DNA of 64,000 bases, from assembly GCA_029891345.1 (NCBI GenBank), contig CM057000.1, positions 125,711,338 to 125,775,337 on the forward strand, in the 5' to 3' direction. This DNA comes from Dryococelus australis (lineage: Eukaryota; Arthropoda; Insecta; Phasmatodea; Phasmatidae). Of this stretch, positions 35,280 through 48,014 are shown piece after piece. The notes beneath the pieces are model-generated. The model saw nothing but the letters and a program-made list of their open reading frames with translations. It was not told where the DNA came from and made no database searches. Position numbers and translations under genes: made by a program. Each line of letters begins with the position of its first letter. The first letter of the stretch is position 1.

Positions 35280-38200
35280 GGTCTGACTCCGATCCTGATT
35301 CCTTGCATCGATTTGGCATACCCTATGCCTATAAAACCAATATGGCTGCCACTGCTCTTACAGTCCTAAGGAATGCCTCAAATTAATTAAATTGGCCTAA
35401 AATTGGATTTCAGGGCTTCCTACTGCACATTTTTGAGTGTTTCTGCCATTTTTGTGAGGAAAAAAGGGGAATTTTTAAGGGATTTTTCTATTTGAACACG
35501 GGAAATTTTTTAGGTTATTTTAGTCGATTTTGAGGGACAAAGGGGGATTTCGAGGGAAAAAAGGGAAAAATATGACGGCTCCGGCTCCGATATCCGATCC
35601 CCTTGCCCCAGACTGGCAAGCCCGCAAATTCTAGGCTGGCGCATGTTAAAAGCCATTGATTGCACACTACAGAATGCGGCCCCTCAAAAATTAAGGAGGT
35701 CTGTCTCATCGGCGCACGTTTACAGCAAGATTTTACAGTCTAGCTTCAAACAAACGCCGAATTGAATATTTTGTAGACCGCGATGACAACACAACAGCCA
35801 CGTTCCAAAACATTAATTTTATTTATGTAAATTTTGATATTAATAATGCCACGGATCTCATGTTTTATCTAGCGCTAAAAAAAGCGATAAAGCGATTTCG
35901 GTTGCGCTGTCGTTCGCTATAAAAAAAAATCCGAGTTGGCAAAACTCGTATCTCTTGAAACACACGAGATAAACGTATTCTCGTAATCCAGTAATCCCGG
36001 TCGGTGGGAATCTCATATCACGGCGCCCAGCTTAGAACACGTTGGCATGGTTTGGATGTTCAGGTGGGCTACCCTCGGCGAGGAGGTGGGGTGAGGGAGG
36101 GGAGCCAACATATGTGCTGTGCTGTCGCATCTCTCACCTGCGCGCTTCTAGAATGTTCTCACAGTCATTTGCCACCTTCCGTGGCACCACTGGAATCAAA
36201 GATGGTTCGTCAGTCTTCGGAGGCAGTAACGCAAGATTTCGACTAAATAGCACATGATTTTATAGGCCGTTCACGTTAATGCGACAGCTTTCGAAAGCCC
36301 TACTAACGATTCACTTTTCTTCTAATTTTGTGTCTTTATGCCAAAAGTAAAATTAACACTGCTATGAATTTCAATACTTTATCCATACGCCATTTTACAT
36401 TATGCCGAAACAAACCGGTAAACAGTAAAATTCTTAAGTATTGGTTCCATAGAATTTTAAGTGGTCGGTATTAGCAATTATATTTTCATCTTATTTTTAC
36501 TTGTAGGAATTTCTTTCATAATGGAAAATGTAGTTTCCTTTAACGCGAGGCGCTTGCTACGTCCTTGCAGAACTGGACGACACAAGAAACGTCACGTAAC
36601 TAAGCGACAATCAACACCACCAATCAATTGAAACCAGTAAGCAAAATTTCGAAAGCAGTTTAAGCGCATAACAGCTCTTGAAATTACAAACACACATACT
36701 GTATGGGAAAAGCTTTCATATGTAAAAAAAAAAAACCGTTTAAAAAAACCTTACAAAAACCCATGCAAATCACCAAGATTAACAACACTATTTTCACTAA
36801 CTAGAATTTTACATACTTCTACAGTCACGATTATCCATCTGCCTCCATACATTCCTTGTTCAATAAAACTCTACAAATGAAAACATTTTTGGCTGTTCGG
36901 TAAATTGAATTTTATAAATATTCCATTACTTCAAGGCTGGAAAGGACAATATTAAAAGCAGCCTTCAAAACATCACGAGACAGCATTAAAATTTAAACTT
37001 AGCATTCATTCAGATGTTTCTCATAAGGCTGAAATGACAACATTTTGTTTTTAAAAACGCCCTTAAAATATCTACCAGGGCGCAGCATGAAAATTTACAT
37101 TTAGTATTCATTCAAGTGCATTTGTACCTTACTCGGTATGTTTTTGTTAAAATCGTGTAACGTTACTTTCAATTTTCCCTTTTAAATATAACTTTTAAGT
37201 ATTCCCTATACTTAAAATATCTCTTACGTGAATGTTAATTTTTTTCAAGACGTATGCAAAACTAGGAAAAACCAGATTTTCCATATTAATACTTCTACAT
37301 GACATTGGTTACGGGAAAATGCCAAAGCTGAAGCAAAACCATTTCTAAAATTGACAGCATTTTCTTACTAAACTTTTAAAATGAATAGCCATCCCAAACC
37401 ATGTGTCGAGGCCTACCAGAATAAATTCTACTGCTTACGTGGACATACATGTTTGGGTTTACATATAGTCCATTCACGGTCTCTTCGTCCCTTCTGAATC
37501 ATACCTTTCAAAAATCCTCCCAAGTATGACGTGTTTAGTTATTTCCTAAATACGTCCTGTATCACAAGTGTTTTATAATTGTGTTCATAAAAGTTACTTT
37601 TTTTTCTGTTAAATTAAAATGCTATCCATATTTCATCTATAAATTATAGTGCTTCATTTATGAATAATCTGAATAGAAATCAGGGAGAAAATAGGTAGTT
37701 CGTAGCGCCTATTAAGAAATAGTCCTTGTACAAAATCTGTTACACTTAGTAAGCAAGAATGTGGTGCGTTGTCCCCCTGGTGTAATTCCTCAGGATTAGT
37801 TAAGCTTAGTTTGCACGAGGCGGAGGAATATCCTGGAAGTAGAACTTTAGCAGGGCTTCAGAAAAGGCAGAAGCAACCGTGGATGGACTATAACTTTGAC
37901 GTCTCTGTATCCCAGCAGGCGAGTCTCTGAGGACCAGTCAGTTTCTGGGTCAATTTATAGTACAATTTTGTCTAGGGAAACACCCCACTACTTTAGGGAC
38001 AAACAGTCATATTTTTAATTCAACCAATGGGGAGCCGTGGCACCTTCCAGAAGGAGCTATTTCCCCAGAATTAAAGTCCTCGTGACGCCATCTACAACGC
38101 GCACCGCGCGCTGGTACCATGGAGGTAATAGATGATGGAGCGGCAACAGGCTATCTTCTCCACGTCTATCAAGTGAAGCCGATGCCTTGTCTGACTTCTT

Positions 38201-39186
38201 TCAACTGCGCATGCGCAGACCGATTGTCTACGTTAGCCGCCATATTATGAGTGGCAGAAGTGACATTGCAAGCAATGTAGCTTGATCGCATTTGAAGAGA
38301 ACTAATAGTGGAAAAGTAAATATTGCAGTGTTGTGTTTTAAAATGGTTTGTGACGAACAACAATAAATTGCAGGGTCAGCATACGACTCGTGTAGAAAGC
38401 TCGTTGAGTATACTAAAGGCGTGTAATCAGGGATGAGTGTGTGTAAACAGAAGTGGTATAGGCGAGGATAATTTTACGTCCGTTACCCTACAAAGTAAAA
38501 CACTGCCACAACTGCCAAACCTGCCCGTGCATCAAAATGCTACACAATATTTTGCCTTTATCCGGAATTAATTAGTAATGAAAAACATGTCAATTTAACT
38601 ACATGTAAAACATGCACCTTCTTGCCACTACCAGCCCTGTCCTTGTCTTCCATTATCGCCTGCTGCCCGGCTTCACTTTCGTGTCTCGGCTTCCTCTCCA
38701 TAGACTAATACCTCCATGGCTGGTACCCGCCCCCTTCGCTACACCAGCGCCCAAGGTGGCAGGTCAATGAACTATTTTGCCGAGGCACTTCAGAATGACA
38801 GGTGCCTCGCTGCCAGACGGTCTGTCGTGGCTCGCGCTCCAGACGAACAACACGAAATGCATATCGTTAGCCGACAGCGTATCACAGTTCCAATCAAGGC
38901 AAATGTTCTTTATTTTTATTACGTAGCAGAGTAGCGCACGAAGCCTTCTGTGTGTTCCCATATCTAGGAAAAATAATCTTCGCTGGATATTGCGTCGTGC
39001 GATGTAGGTAAGGCAAGCAGGTGGTCAGGTTATCAAGCTCAGCAATCAAGTTGTGTGTGCGAGGGAGGGGGGGTAGTGGGGGGAGGTGGCTGGCAACTTT
39101 CCGCTGTACATGAGACACGCGGTCTCAAACAGAAAGTTATTTTCTTCACAAAACTTTGCCAATCTATAAATATATTGTTTAGAGCG
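35280..39186. other. Long unassigned stretch
   Basis: Almost 4 kb with no recognised gene or repeat. An isolated TATAGGCCGTTCACG at about 36,262 looks like a single MITE end without a partner. The block 38,090-38,300 is locally GC-rich. Confidence 0.4.
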
Positions 39187-39401
39187 AGTGAGTGAGTGAG
39201 GAGATTTGAACGCCTCTTAACAGCGAGGTCTTGAGAGCCGATGAGGGTGATTGAGGTGAGTATGGAGCGGCGCCGGAATGAAGAGGCGGGGGAAACGGAA
39301 GATCCCCGAGAAAACCCGCCGACCAACGGCATCGTCCGGCACGATTCCCAATTGCGAAAATCCGGTGGCCCGGCCGGGGATTGAACCCGGTTCGCCTTGT
39401 C
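39187..39401 (-). repeat. SINE family 1, head cut at a poly-G run
   Basis: On the minus strand the B-box region (GAACCGGGTTCAATCCCCGG), the body (CGGACGATGCCGTTGGTCGG, GTTTCCCCCGCCTCTTCATT) and the tail (TCACTCACTCACTCGCTC) are complete. The A-box half is missing: the sequence passes into 15 G at 39,402-39,416. Either the copy is 5'-truncated there or the run marks an assembly join. Confidence 0.8.
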
Positions 39402-39541
39402 GGGGGGGGGGGGGGGAGCGTTGTGTTGCTTAGAGCAATGACTTATATTGTTGCGGCTACGGGATGGTGGTTCGGGGGTTTAACTGGTTTCCTAAAACTA
39501 TGCAAAACTATCATCTTCACCGCACCTCTAAATCTTATCGC

Positions 39542-39780
39542 TTGGCGTTCAGCACGGGAAAGTGAGCACTTCAGAGAGCCCGAGTTATTCTTTTCTTTCA
39601 GTCATTTTGATCCTTTAATCACTTTTTTTAATTCAATATTGTCATGTAAGTATTAAACACAGAGTATGTATTCCACCGCACTCGGAAGTTAACGACTAAA
39701 GCTAAAACAAAATATATTTCTTGACTATTATACCAAATGAGAGGGCTTTCAAAAGTGCTCACTTATCCGTGAATGGCCTA
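39542..39780. mobile_element. MITE family A, copy 3
   Basis: GGCGTTCAGCACGGGAAAGT then GAGCACTT at the left; TTTCAAAAGTGCTCACTTAT then CCGTGAATGGCCTA at the right. The interior matches the copy at 21,549. Length 239 bp. Confidence 0.82.
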
Positions 39781-40590
39781 TACCATAAAAACTAACAACA
39801 AAGGGGTAGGTTACCAAAGAATTTAAACGTAAGGTGACCCCGTACCAGGCTTTCTGTGGATACAACTTAAGATATCTTAGGTGTGCCAATCAAATAAAAC
39901 CTACTCCCACACAATGATTTATTGATTATAAAAAGAAACGTCTGCCAAAGGTTCCAGCATCCAGTACTTTCGTAAAAAAAGAAGAACTCTTTATTGATTA
40001 TAAAAATTGGTACTCTGAATTTATTACAAATGAATTTACATTTAAAATGTCATGTTCTCGAAATACGCTTTTCCCCAACCAGAAAAACTGAAGAGAATGA
40101 ATTAAATTTAATTAATTAAATGAAAATGATTAATCCGAAGTTGATCACAAAACAATAAAAAAATTTCCCAATTTTATTATCTGTGGAAACTGAACGTAGC
40201 TATAGTTTGAAAACAAAAAAATTTTAGATTTCAACTCGTCGCTTCTGACTCAAATGTTACAATCTGTACCGAAATTTAAGTTCAAATTCTAATCCCTGAG
40301 CCGTCTGCCATTTATTGTACTGAAACCTCAGGACTAAAACACATCTCGGAACACAAAAACCTCAGGATGTTTCTAGCTGCCGACGTCACGCCTGAGCGAG
40401 CAAAACAAAGCCCTCGCCGGCCTCTCTGGAGATGTACAGTCGTTCCTTGCCGATACGCTACTCCCTGATAGACTCAGAGACTCCGGTACTTGAAGAGCGC
40501 GGGACTCCTCTAGCGAGCTGTTATGATCCTTGGTTTGAAGATCATAAGCGCGGAGGATGAAAGGATGGGAAGTGAAATAGGTAATTTAAG
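39781..40590. other. Unassigned DNA
   Basis: No gene was recognised. A GC-rich end (40,380-40,560) follows AT-rich DNA. Confidence 0.4.
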
Positions 40591-41012
40591 TAAAGGTTAT
40601 TCACGATAAAATAAGCACTTTTGAAATCATCCTAAGAAAAAAAGTCACTGCCCCATATCAGCATATATTTTAAAGCGCGCAATAGGTGGCATGTGTCCAG
40701 TATAGTTGGTAACTATGGAGTGGAAAGTAGTTTATATATTAACGTCGATCAAAAAGTTTTAGGTAACCATTTGTGATAACTTAAATTATTTCTCTCGGTT
40801 TCTGTATTTTTTAATGCATTGAAGTATAAAAAGGAGCAGATTTCTAAAATGGTTACTTTTATAATAATTTCACAGTTTCACTTGACCGATGCATTCATAA
40901 AGTGCTGAGGCCCGTGGCAATGTTAATTTTACCTAAGGCGTATACACAACGTGTATACAAGAAGATCTGAAGCAGGGCTTTCAAATGTGCTCATTTTACC
41001 TTGAACAGCCTA
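40591..41012. mobile_element. MITE family B, copy 2
   Basis: Left AAAGGTTATTCACGATAAAA; right TGCTCATTTTACCTTGAACA then GCCTA. The body has TTTTAGGTAACCATTTGTGA and the TTTCACTTGACCGATGCAT block. Length about 422 bp, including a segment near the left end (GTCACTGCCCCATATCAGCA) that copy 1 lacks. Confidence 0.85.
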
Positions 41013-43190
41013 TAAGAAGAAATACTTTAACTATAAATTTATTAGAATCAAGTTTACTAGATTTTATCATTTTACAATTATAAGGTACTCGGATAAGTAA
41101 GAGGCCAATGGAGTGAAAGGAAAATGGGGGTAGGAGTTCAGAGTAATTAAGTTAATTGATATTGGAAGGACTCACCGGGTCTCACACCCTGGGCACTCTA
41201 GCTCCGCCGCCGCTGCCTGGACCCCTGGCCGCGCTGCTCGCTGCCACACAGCCTACTGCGTCTTCCCTGGACCTCGCGGCTCCGCCCACACTTCTCGCCT
41301 CACCACGTGTCTTAGTGACGTAAAAGGTTATGATTGATCCCCCATCGTGCCACGTGGGTGGAGTTTGCTTGAAGGATTGTTGTGATTACTTCAAGATTTA
41401 CTTAGTTTCGTCATCCTCGGCGCATTTCTTTGATGGTTTACTGATTGCAATTCTGGCTCTGTGTTTGGATCTTGTCTTTTATAAACTGATCTGTGTCCTC
41501 GTTGCTTGATCGTGGTGTAAACAGGAGCTTTTCGTAACAGGGTGCACGACGGGGCTCTCGTAACAGAGGTCAACAAAGTGTGTGTCCTATCAACTCTGCA
41601 AAGCCGGTCGTCGCTGGACGTTCAGACATGTCCGCAAACGGGAGAAGACCAGTGCTGTTTATTCTATATACGCGAGGTAACCAATGCTTACCCTATACAT
41701 ATTGGAAATGTTTGACCCTTTAAAGTTTAAACACATTCAATTTTGAGTTTCCTGCTTCCGATTTGTGAAACAAAGTTTTCGTAACTCCCGTACTGTACAC
41801 GCATAGTGCTGCTATCTAGTATTTATTTACACAAACGGGAGCGACTAGCGATTAATCTAACTCGCAAGTGAGTTACTGCCCGTACCTTCGCCAGGATAAG
41901 CAGTCGTTCTGTTTGCGTCCTCCAGTCCTCATTTCCATGGACAGTGGATGAAAGTGTTCGGGAGAACGGGGGTTTTCTTATAATTTGTAGTATGCTCTCT
42001 AAATTATATTCAGTTTAATTATTATTACATTCATTTCGTTTCCGCTTTTATTACTAATGTTAGGCATTCTAAAACTGTAAATACGTGTAGAGGGTAAGCA
42101 AAGCTGGAAGTTGCGTTTGTTAGTAGAAATTAAAAATGGAACCACAGCCCGGCACCAGCAAATGTTATCTAAAACACTCAAATATGTAGGGCTATTATAC
42201 TGCTTACCAAGTTAAAAAAAAAAAAAAAACTCACTGCACGCCACTGGAGAAGACGCCACAGCGCGAAACTCGCCAGATTTCAAAACAAAATGGCGCGATC
42301 CGCGCGAGTAATCGGGCCACAGGTGTCGATAGTCGTTAGCATCTCGCGCAGCCCGGCCTCTCCGGTTCGCGAAAACTAACAACTCACTTTCCTGCAGCGC
42401 TCGATACGACAAACAACAATTTCATAACATCGCCCCCGACACGAGCTACTAGAACGCGAGACGCGACGTCATAAACGAGATGACAGTATTTATTACAATA
42501 TATAATCTCGAAGTTGTGCAAACTTGTGAACTGGAAAGTAACCGAACCATTCATTTTGAGTGACTATGGATAGTATCGTGGGGTTGTTCAAAATAATTAC
42601 TATTTTTAGGAAAAAATGCAAACTGAGGTAATTTGCATAACTACATTCACCTAACAAAAACAGCCAGTACGAACTCTTGTTCGCTTTTATTTTTGTTGGA
42701 AAAATAAATAAAAACAGACGCATTAAAATGTAAGAAACCCTTTTTAAAATTTATAAATTAGAAATCCAAAAATTGCGTATATATGGCTATTGTTAACACT
42801 AAGCCGACCATTTGATTAAACGCGGAAAATATAACATCCAGTGTACTTTGTAATGACTTTGTATCTGCCTGAAGAAAGGAATGTGTCTCGGTGTTTTATT
42901 CGATCGTCGACCACGAAGTTACTCAAACTCTGTAGGATCGCGAGACAAAGTGATCTGTGGTCGCAAGGAGAAAGTCGTTAATATGATTGGGAAGTTAATA
43001 CACCCTTACTGAAAAAATCTTGGCCACTGTCCAGTATCGTGTTTCCTGACTGTTATTTATGACGCATATTAACTTTTTTTTTTTAACTTTCTCAATGTGG
43101 TTATTGATCATGACTCCAATGTTTTTGATGACTGAAGTCCCTGCACTGGAAAATAATCAGCAGAGAAGTGACAGCTGAAGCAGTTATGTT
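41013..43190. other. Unassigned DNA
   Basis: No gene was recognised. The block 42,215-42,480 begins with an A run and is GC-rich, and may be an unknown element. The block 41,170-41,320 is also GC-rich. Confidence 0.4.
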
Positions 43191-43608
43191 CACGATACAG
43201 TGAGCACTTTTGAAATCAACCTCAGAAAAATCTCACTGCCCCTACCTACATATATTTTAACGGGCGCACTGAGTGACATGCGCCCAGTGAAGTTGGCATT
43301 TACAGATGGAAAATAGTTCCATAAATAAACGTCGAATAAAAAGTGTTAGGTAACCATTTGTGATAAGTTAAATTATTTCTTTCGCTTTCTGTTTTTTCTT
43401 AATGTATCGAAATCTAAAACTGACCAGATATGAAACATAATTTCTTTTCTTATAATTGCACAGTTTCACCTGACCGACGCATAAATAAAGTGATGAGGCT
43501 CATGACAATGTTAATTTTAAATAAGGCAGAGGAATACACAATGTGCATACAAGTAGATCTTAAGCAGGGCTTTTTCAAAAGTGCTCATTTTGCTGTGAAC
43601 AGCCCATA
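43191..43608. mobile_element. MITE family B, copy 3
   Basis: Left GTTATGTTCACGATACAGTG; right GTGCTCATTTTGCTGTGAAC then AGCCCATA. It shares the extended left segment (TCTCACTGCCCCTACC) with the copy at 40,591. Length 418 bp. Confidence 0.85.
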
Positions 43609-44599
43609 ATCTGGTTCTATGGTAGCAGCGACCAAAGTTTTTGTACCAGCAATATAATGTGCTGCTATTTTATTGCGTTATATTTGTTGCTGAAACAATT
43701 ACAACATTGCTTAGGTTGTTCTGTTGAAGGAGCGGTCTATTCTGTAAGAGGAACAGAATGCTCTGCTGGAAGAACTATTTTAATATTTGCAGATACAACC
43801 ACATAATACTAACAATCAACATGACTGCTGATACTATATTGTGGATACAGAACAGAACATATTAAAATGGCACCAGCACCCAGCTGAAGGTCATATCAGG
43901 TCTTAGTTACTACAATTTAAAATAAATTTGGTCACTTTATGAAAATTAAAAACAAGTTAAATTTTAAAATTACAGAACCTTAAAATTATATTTTGTTATA
44001 ATCTGAAAGAAAAAGGTTACGTTATAATTTTAAAATGTCAAAAGTTTAAATTCCTCTGCCTCCACCCTTGAAACCTCACCCCGCCATCCTCTCCGGAGAC
44101 AGAGGGGCTGACGGTTGTTGATGTCGTTTTCGTGAGGTGTTCGTCGTGTGTTTGATGTTTGTGTCTGTGTTGTGATGGCGTCAGTGTAAAGTTGTTTGTG
44201 TATGGTGTTGTACAGTGTAGGTAGTGTTCCTTTAGTTTATTTGTTCTTGTGTGCATCTGTAACATTGATGTCTTTGTGAGTCGGACGACATCAATATACG
44301 ATATTATATTATTGTTTATAACGATACGTGATGTATTGTTAGTGAGGGCTCAAGAGGAACATTTATTAATTTAGTTTCGAAACTTATACTAATACCAATT
44401 ATTGGATTGGTAGGTATGACTTTGATTAGTGATTACATTTCAATAAGGAAAATAATTCTAGTAACCACTCCCAAGTGAACATTACTACAGCAATGGACAG
44501 GTTAAAAATGATGAAGGATTACTACGGTGGGCTTGGAACTGCTGTTACTATATTGTGGATACAGAAATTTGTTTCGTACAACGATATTTTTTTTTTCTC
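43609..44599. other. Unassigned DNA
   Basis: ACTGCTG(A/T)TACTATATTGTGGATACAGA occurs at about 43,823 and again at about 44,538, a short dispersed duplication broken here as shown. Nothing else was recognised. Confidence 0.4.
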
Positions 44600-45225
44600 G
44601 AAGTGGCCGCACGAACCTTGCAATTTTTCCGCCACCATAAAGTAAATAAACCTCCGGAGGTTCAGCATAGCGGCGCCGGCCTGCGGCGGATTTATTGCAC
44701 GCGATTCCACGTCAATCTCCCTCGCCAGCCCATCTTTTTTACTCCAGCACTTTCGTGCGCTACCTTTCCGAACCGAGCGACATGCGAATATGTTCACTAA
44801 CACGTATATAAATGGCAACGTCAGGGCGAGCCATTAAAACAATGCAAACTACCTTCAATTTCCCTCCAATTTCTCTCTTCAATCGTACGAGCCGTGGTAA
44901 TAAATCTTTCTATGAATCTCGCCGCTGGGATGAAAAGAAATTGAAAGAGTTTCTGCCGTATTAACTACTCTTTTTTTTTTTTCACGCGATGGCGCTGCTG
45001 CTGCGGAATTCAAGTGGAAAATAACATACGACCTTCGGTTTTGTTTGAGGGAGACGAGATTAATTTTTCGAGCCATTACTGTGGTTTCCGCGGAGCGCCT
45101 AGTGTGAAAGAACAAATGACACACGGTGGAAACGAAAATGAAAAGCAGATTATCGGCGTTAAGTTATATTGCGATATATTATGCGAAATCAATCATTTCC
45201 GGAGCTCAGATTCCTTCTTTATCAA
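44600..45225. other. Candidate conserved noncoding block
   Basis: The sequence is non-repetitive and balanced in composition, standing out from AT-rich flanks. Segments such as GCGGATTTATTGCACGCGAT and CGAGCCATTACTGTGGTTTC have the texture of conserved regulatory DNA, and open frames on both strands (44,522-44,818 minus, 44,555-44,800 plus, 44,879-45,124 minus) suggest low stop density rather than a protein. No domain is seen. This is an inference and needs alignment with other insects. Confidence 0.3.
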
Positions 45226-45743
45226 ATACTAGCGACTCGCCCCGGCCTCGCTCGGGTTCGATTTACAGATATGGCTTTTTTTTTTAGGTTTACAGCAAGT
45301 ATATACACTAAATGCTTAAGGTAACTAACATTCAATTAATACTGCCTTGTTCAAAACGTCTTCGTAAGTGCACCCATATTTTAAATCAAATTTTAAAAGA
45401 CAAAAATTGTTACTTAAAAGATAAACATATGCTGTTACGGACTTTTCTTTAGACCTTCTGAGATGCACAATTCTGTAGTGCATTAATGTGGCGTATATCT
45501 TATGGTTTAGTCAGCGTAAGCCATGTAAGCGCCCGAAAGCGACTTTTTCCGACTTGATTAGAAAACGTCGACATTTCTCTACTATCCTTACATTATTTAT
45601 TAATGTATTATAAACTAAAACATTCTTAAAATAACATTCTAAATGGTGAAAACCGCATCAAAATCCATTAAGTAGTTTAGAAGCCTTAGCCGAATACACA
45701 GACACACGCGATCGGCCGACTTTGTTTTATACTATGTGTAGAT
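45226..45743 (+). repeat. Dispersed insect repeat, class uncertain
   Basis: The left end ACTAGCGACTCGCCCCGGCC followed by TCGCTCGGGT and the right end ACTTTGTTTTATACTATGTG then TAGATT resemble a non-autonomous repeat I recall from many insect genomes. Near the right end, CCGCATCAAAATCCATTAAG and GACACACGCGATCGG also fit. The interior is probably partly unrelated. I cannot assign it to a class. Confidence 0.45.
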
Positions 45744-45875
45744 TACCTACGCTTGCCTATTTCAAATAGGAATAGCTTGTTTACAATACATTTTAACGAC
45801 AGTACAAATGCTGTACACATGACGCAACGGCAAGTTTTATTCTTCCGCCTCTCTGGAAATATGAATATCACGTTG

Positions 45876-46128
45876 TAGCGCTGGTGGCTGAGAGGTTAGC
45901 CTACTTTCCTCCTACAAAGGCGAACCACGTTCAATCCCCGGCCGGGTCACCGGACTTTCGCATGAAGGAATCGTGCCGGACGATGCCGTTTGTCGGCGGG
46001 TTTCCTTGTGGACCTCCCGTTTACCCCGCCCTTTCATTCCAGTGCCGCTTCATACTCACCTTATCTCCCCCATCGGCTCTCACGACCTCGATGTTAAGAG
46101 CCGCCCAAATCTCTTCACTCACTCACGT
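45876..46128 (+). repeat. SINE family 1, full-length copy
   Basis: The head TAGCGCTGGTGGCTGAGAGG (A box) and ACGTTCAATCCCCGGCC (B box) lead into the body (GACGATGCCGTTTGTCGG, CTTCATACTCACCTTATC, GGCTCTCACGACCTCGATGT) and the tail (CAAATCTCTTCACTCACTCA). This plus-strand copy gives the full order head-body-tail for the family. Translated fragments of such copies should not be taken as genes. Confidence 0.82.
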
Positions 46129-46305
46129 TGTAGCGTTGTGCGTGAAGTCAATTTCAATCATTAATACCAGTTTTCTCTGTGTATTGACAAAATTACTTAA
46201 GAATATTTTCTCCATTACTGTATGCAGGGCGGCATCAAAATTTTGCTAAATCAACTCGCAACTCTACAGTGAACATATTTATTAAAATTGCATTCAGAAC
46301 TAAGT
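46129..46305. other. Flank of the fold-back element
   Basis: Unique AT-rich DNA with no target duplication matching the right flank at 54,599. Confidence 0.4.
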
Positions 46306-46900
46306 AGTAGGTGCTGGATGGTTTCACTTCACTTTTTTTATCTTGACCTTGACCTTGCAGACACAGTCCCATAAGATTAACCTAGCACCTCAATTGCTGG
46401 AAAAGCGGGGCCACTTAGCAGCTCACTTAGCACCTCAATTAGCACCTCAACGAACACCTCACTCAACACCTCAATTAGCACCTACAGGAGGGTTTCATAT
46501 CACTTTAGTCCCATAAGATTAACCTGGGGGGGGGGGGATCCTCCCCTTCACTTAGCTTAACAATCTGCTCCACACTGCTCCGCAATCTGCTCCACCCCTT
46601 CACCTACGGGGCGTTACACTTCACTTTGTTCAATCGTAATCCCCTTAGATTATCCTAGGGCTGAAATCGCTGTGCATTCAAATTCCCCTTGCTCCACAAT
46701 CTGATCCACAATCGCTCCATAATTGTGGAGCTAATCCTGTGCTTTGATTGGTCCGCACTTAGCTCTGCACTTAGTTCCGCAGACAGCTCCGCAGACAGCG
46801 CCACAGTTAGCTCTGCCGACAGCTCCGCAGTTAGCTCCGCAGACAGCTCCGTAATCTGCTCCACAATCTGATCCACCCCTTCACCTATGTGGGGGGAGGG
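46306..46900. repeat. Fold-back element, left outer arm
   Basis: Built of GAGGTGCTAA-type 12-bp units (minus-strand sense, 46,380-46,490) and GCGGAGCT(GTCT/AACT) units (46,740-46,860), bounded by copies of a CTTCACTT...CCCATAAGATTAACCT module. Reverse complement of this order appears at 53,680-54,598. The module end is repeated at about 46,500, 46,630 and 46,930. Confidence 0.85.
46655..46876 (-). other. Open frame with AELS repeats, left arm
   Basis: Seventy-three codons, beginning MDQIVEQITELSAELTAEL and ending in an Arg/Phe-rich tail. A frame of the same length and similar sequence lies on the opposite strand at 53,686-53,907 because the two arms are inverted copies. The Ala-Glu-Leu-Ser repeats are the translation of the GCGGAGCTAAGT tandem unit (12 bp, so always in frame). 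Coding is doubtful; the frame may survive merely because the unit length is a multiple of three. Confidence 0.3.
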
Positions 46901-47456
46901 GGTTCATTTCACTTTTGGAATGACACGTGGATGGGGGATGGATGTAGTCCCATTAGATTATCATAGCTCTGCAATCTGCTCCGCACTGCTCTGCAATCTT
47001 CACCGCACTCGGCTCTGCATGCTCTAACACCTTCCCCTACCTGAGCTGTGTTATGATTACTTCTGGAATTAATTGGGTTCCTGCTGCGAGATTCTAGGCT
47101 CTCTTCTCCTCCGGTTATTTATTCTGAATACCTGGTACACTCTCACCCCACTCCCCTACCTTCAAACCCCTCCACTCATCCTCCTCCCCTGCTAAGATAT
47201 GGTTAACACCCTCCCCACCCCTCCCCCATACACTCCTTCCCAGCGAGGTAGGCTGTATTCAGTTCCATACTTGCTTGTTAAGAAGCACTGTTGTCGTCAT
47301 CATATGACATCAGCCTAGTTGTAGAGTTAACCACCAGGAGCGCTGATGTATCTTGATGCTGCCATCGACCGCTAGGTAGTGCGAGAGTTCGATGAATCGA
47401 TTACATTGAGATCGCATCGAACGCATCGTTTACCATTAAATAATTCATTTACGTCA

Positions 47457-47970
47457 TTTAAGTCCTAAAGACTTTCTAGAAAGATCAATTTTGAGTTAAG
47501 CCCTTTTATAAATATAGACATAATTTTAGAACAGTTGATGCTATTGGGATCAAATTTCATAACATAGACACTATATCCAATATCCATCAAGGTGGTAAGA
47601 GTATTTAAGCCCTAAAACCTTTCTACCAAGGTAAATTAGGCTTTTATGCCCATTTATAAATGTACTCATAATTTCCTAATTGTTGGAGCTATAGGGATCA
47701 AATTCATAACATAGACACCGTACCTGACATACAACATAATAGTAAGGTCATTTAGGCCCTAAACCCTATCTGACAAAAGTTTAGTATGAGTTAAGCACTT
47801 TTATAACCATACTCGTCATTTCCGAACAAATGATGATATGGTCATCAAATTCATAACATAGGCATCATACCCGACATCCAGCATAATGGTAAGGACATTT
47901 AGCTCCTAAACCCTTCCTGGCAAGGCCAATTATGTGTTTAAGCCCTTTTATAAACATAGTCAGTCATAAA
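47457..47970. repeat. 147-bp tandem repeat, left side only
   Basis: Three full units of 146-148 bp (starting near 47,457, 47,604, 47,752) and a partial one from 47,898. Shared phrases are TTTAGGCCCTAAA, CTTTTATAA, CAAATTCATAACATAGACA and ATAATGGTAAGG. The same phrases recur in single copies at 49,217-49,420 and, inverted, at 52,530-52,820, tying the array to the inner arms. Confidence 0.85.
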
Positions 47971-48014
47971 CTCACCAAGTACATACTCATCAAGGACATA
48001 TTTACCAACATAAA

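Noticed and set aside
36260-36310. Further MITE copy
   Set aside because: Only one end (TATAGGCCGTTCACG) is recognisable, with no partner nearby.
45884-46249. 121-codon frame with protein-like text
   Set aside because: It is the SINE family 1 sequence read as protein; similar frames occur at 32,234-32,515 and 39,039-39,332.
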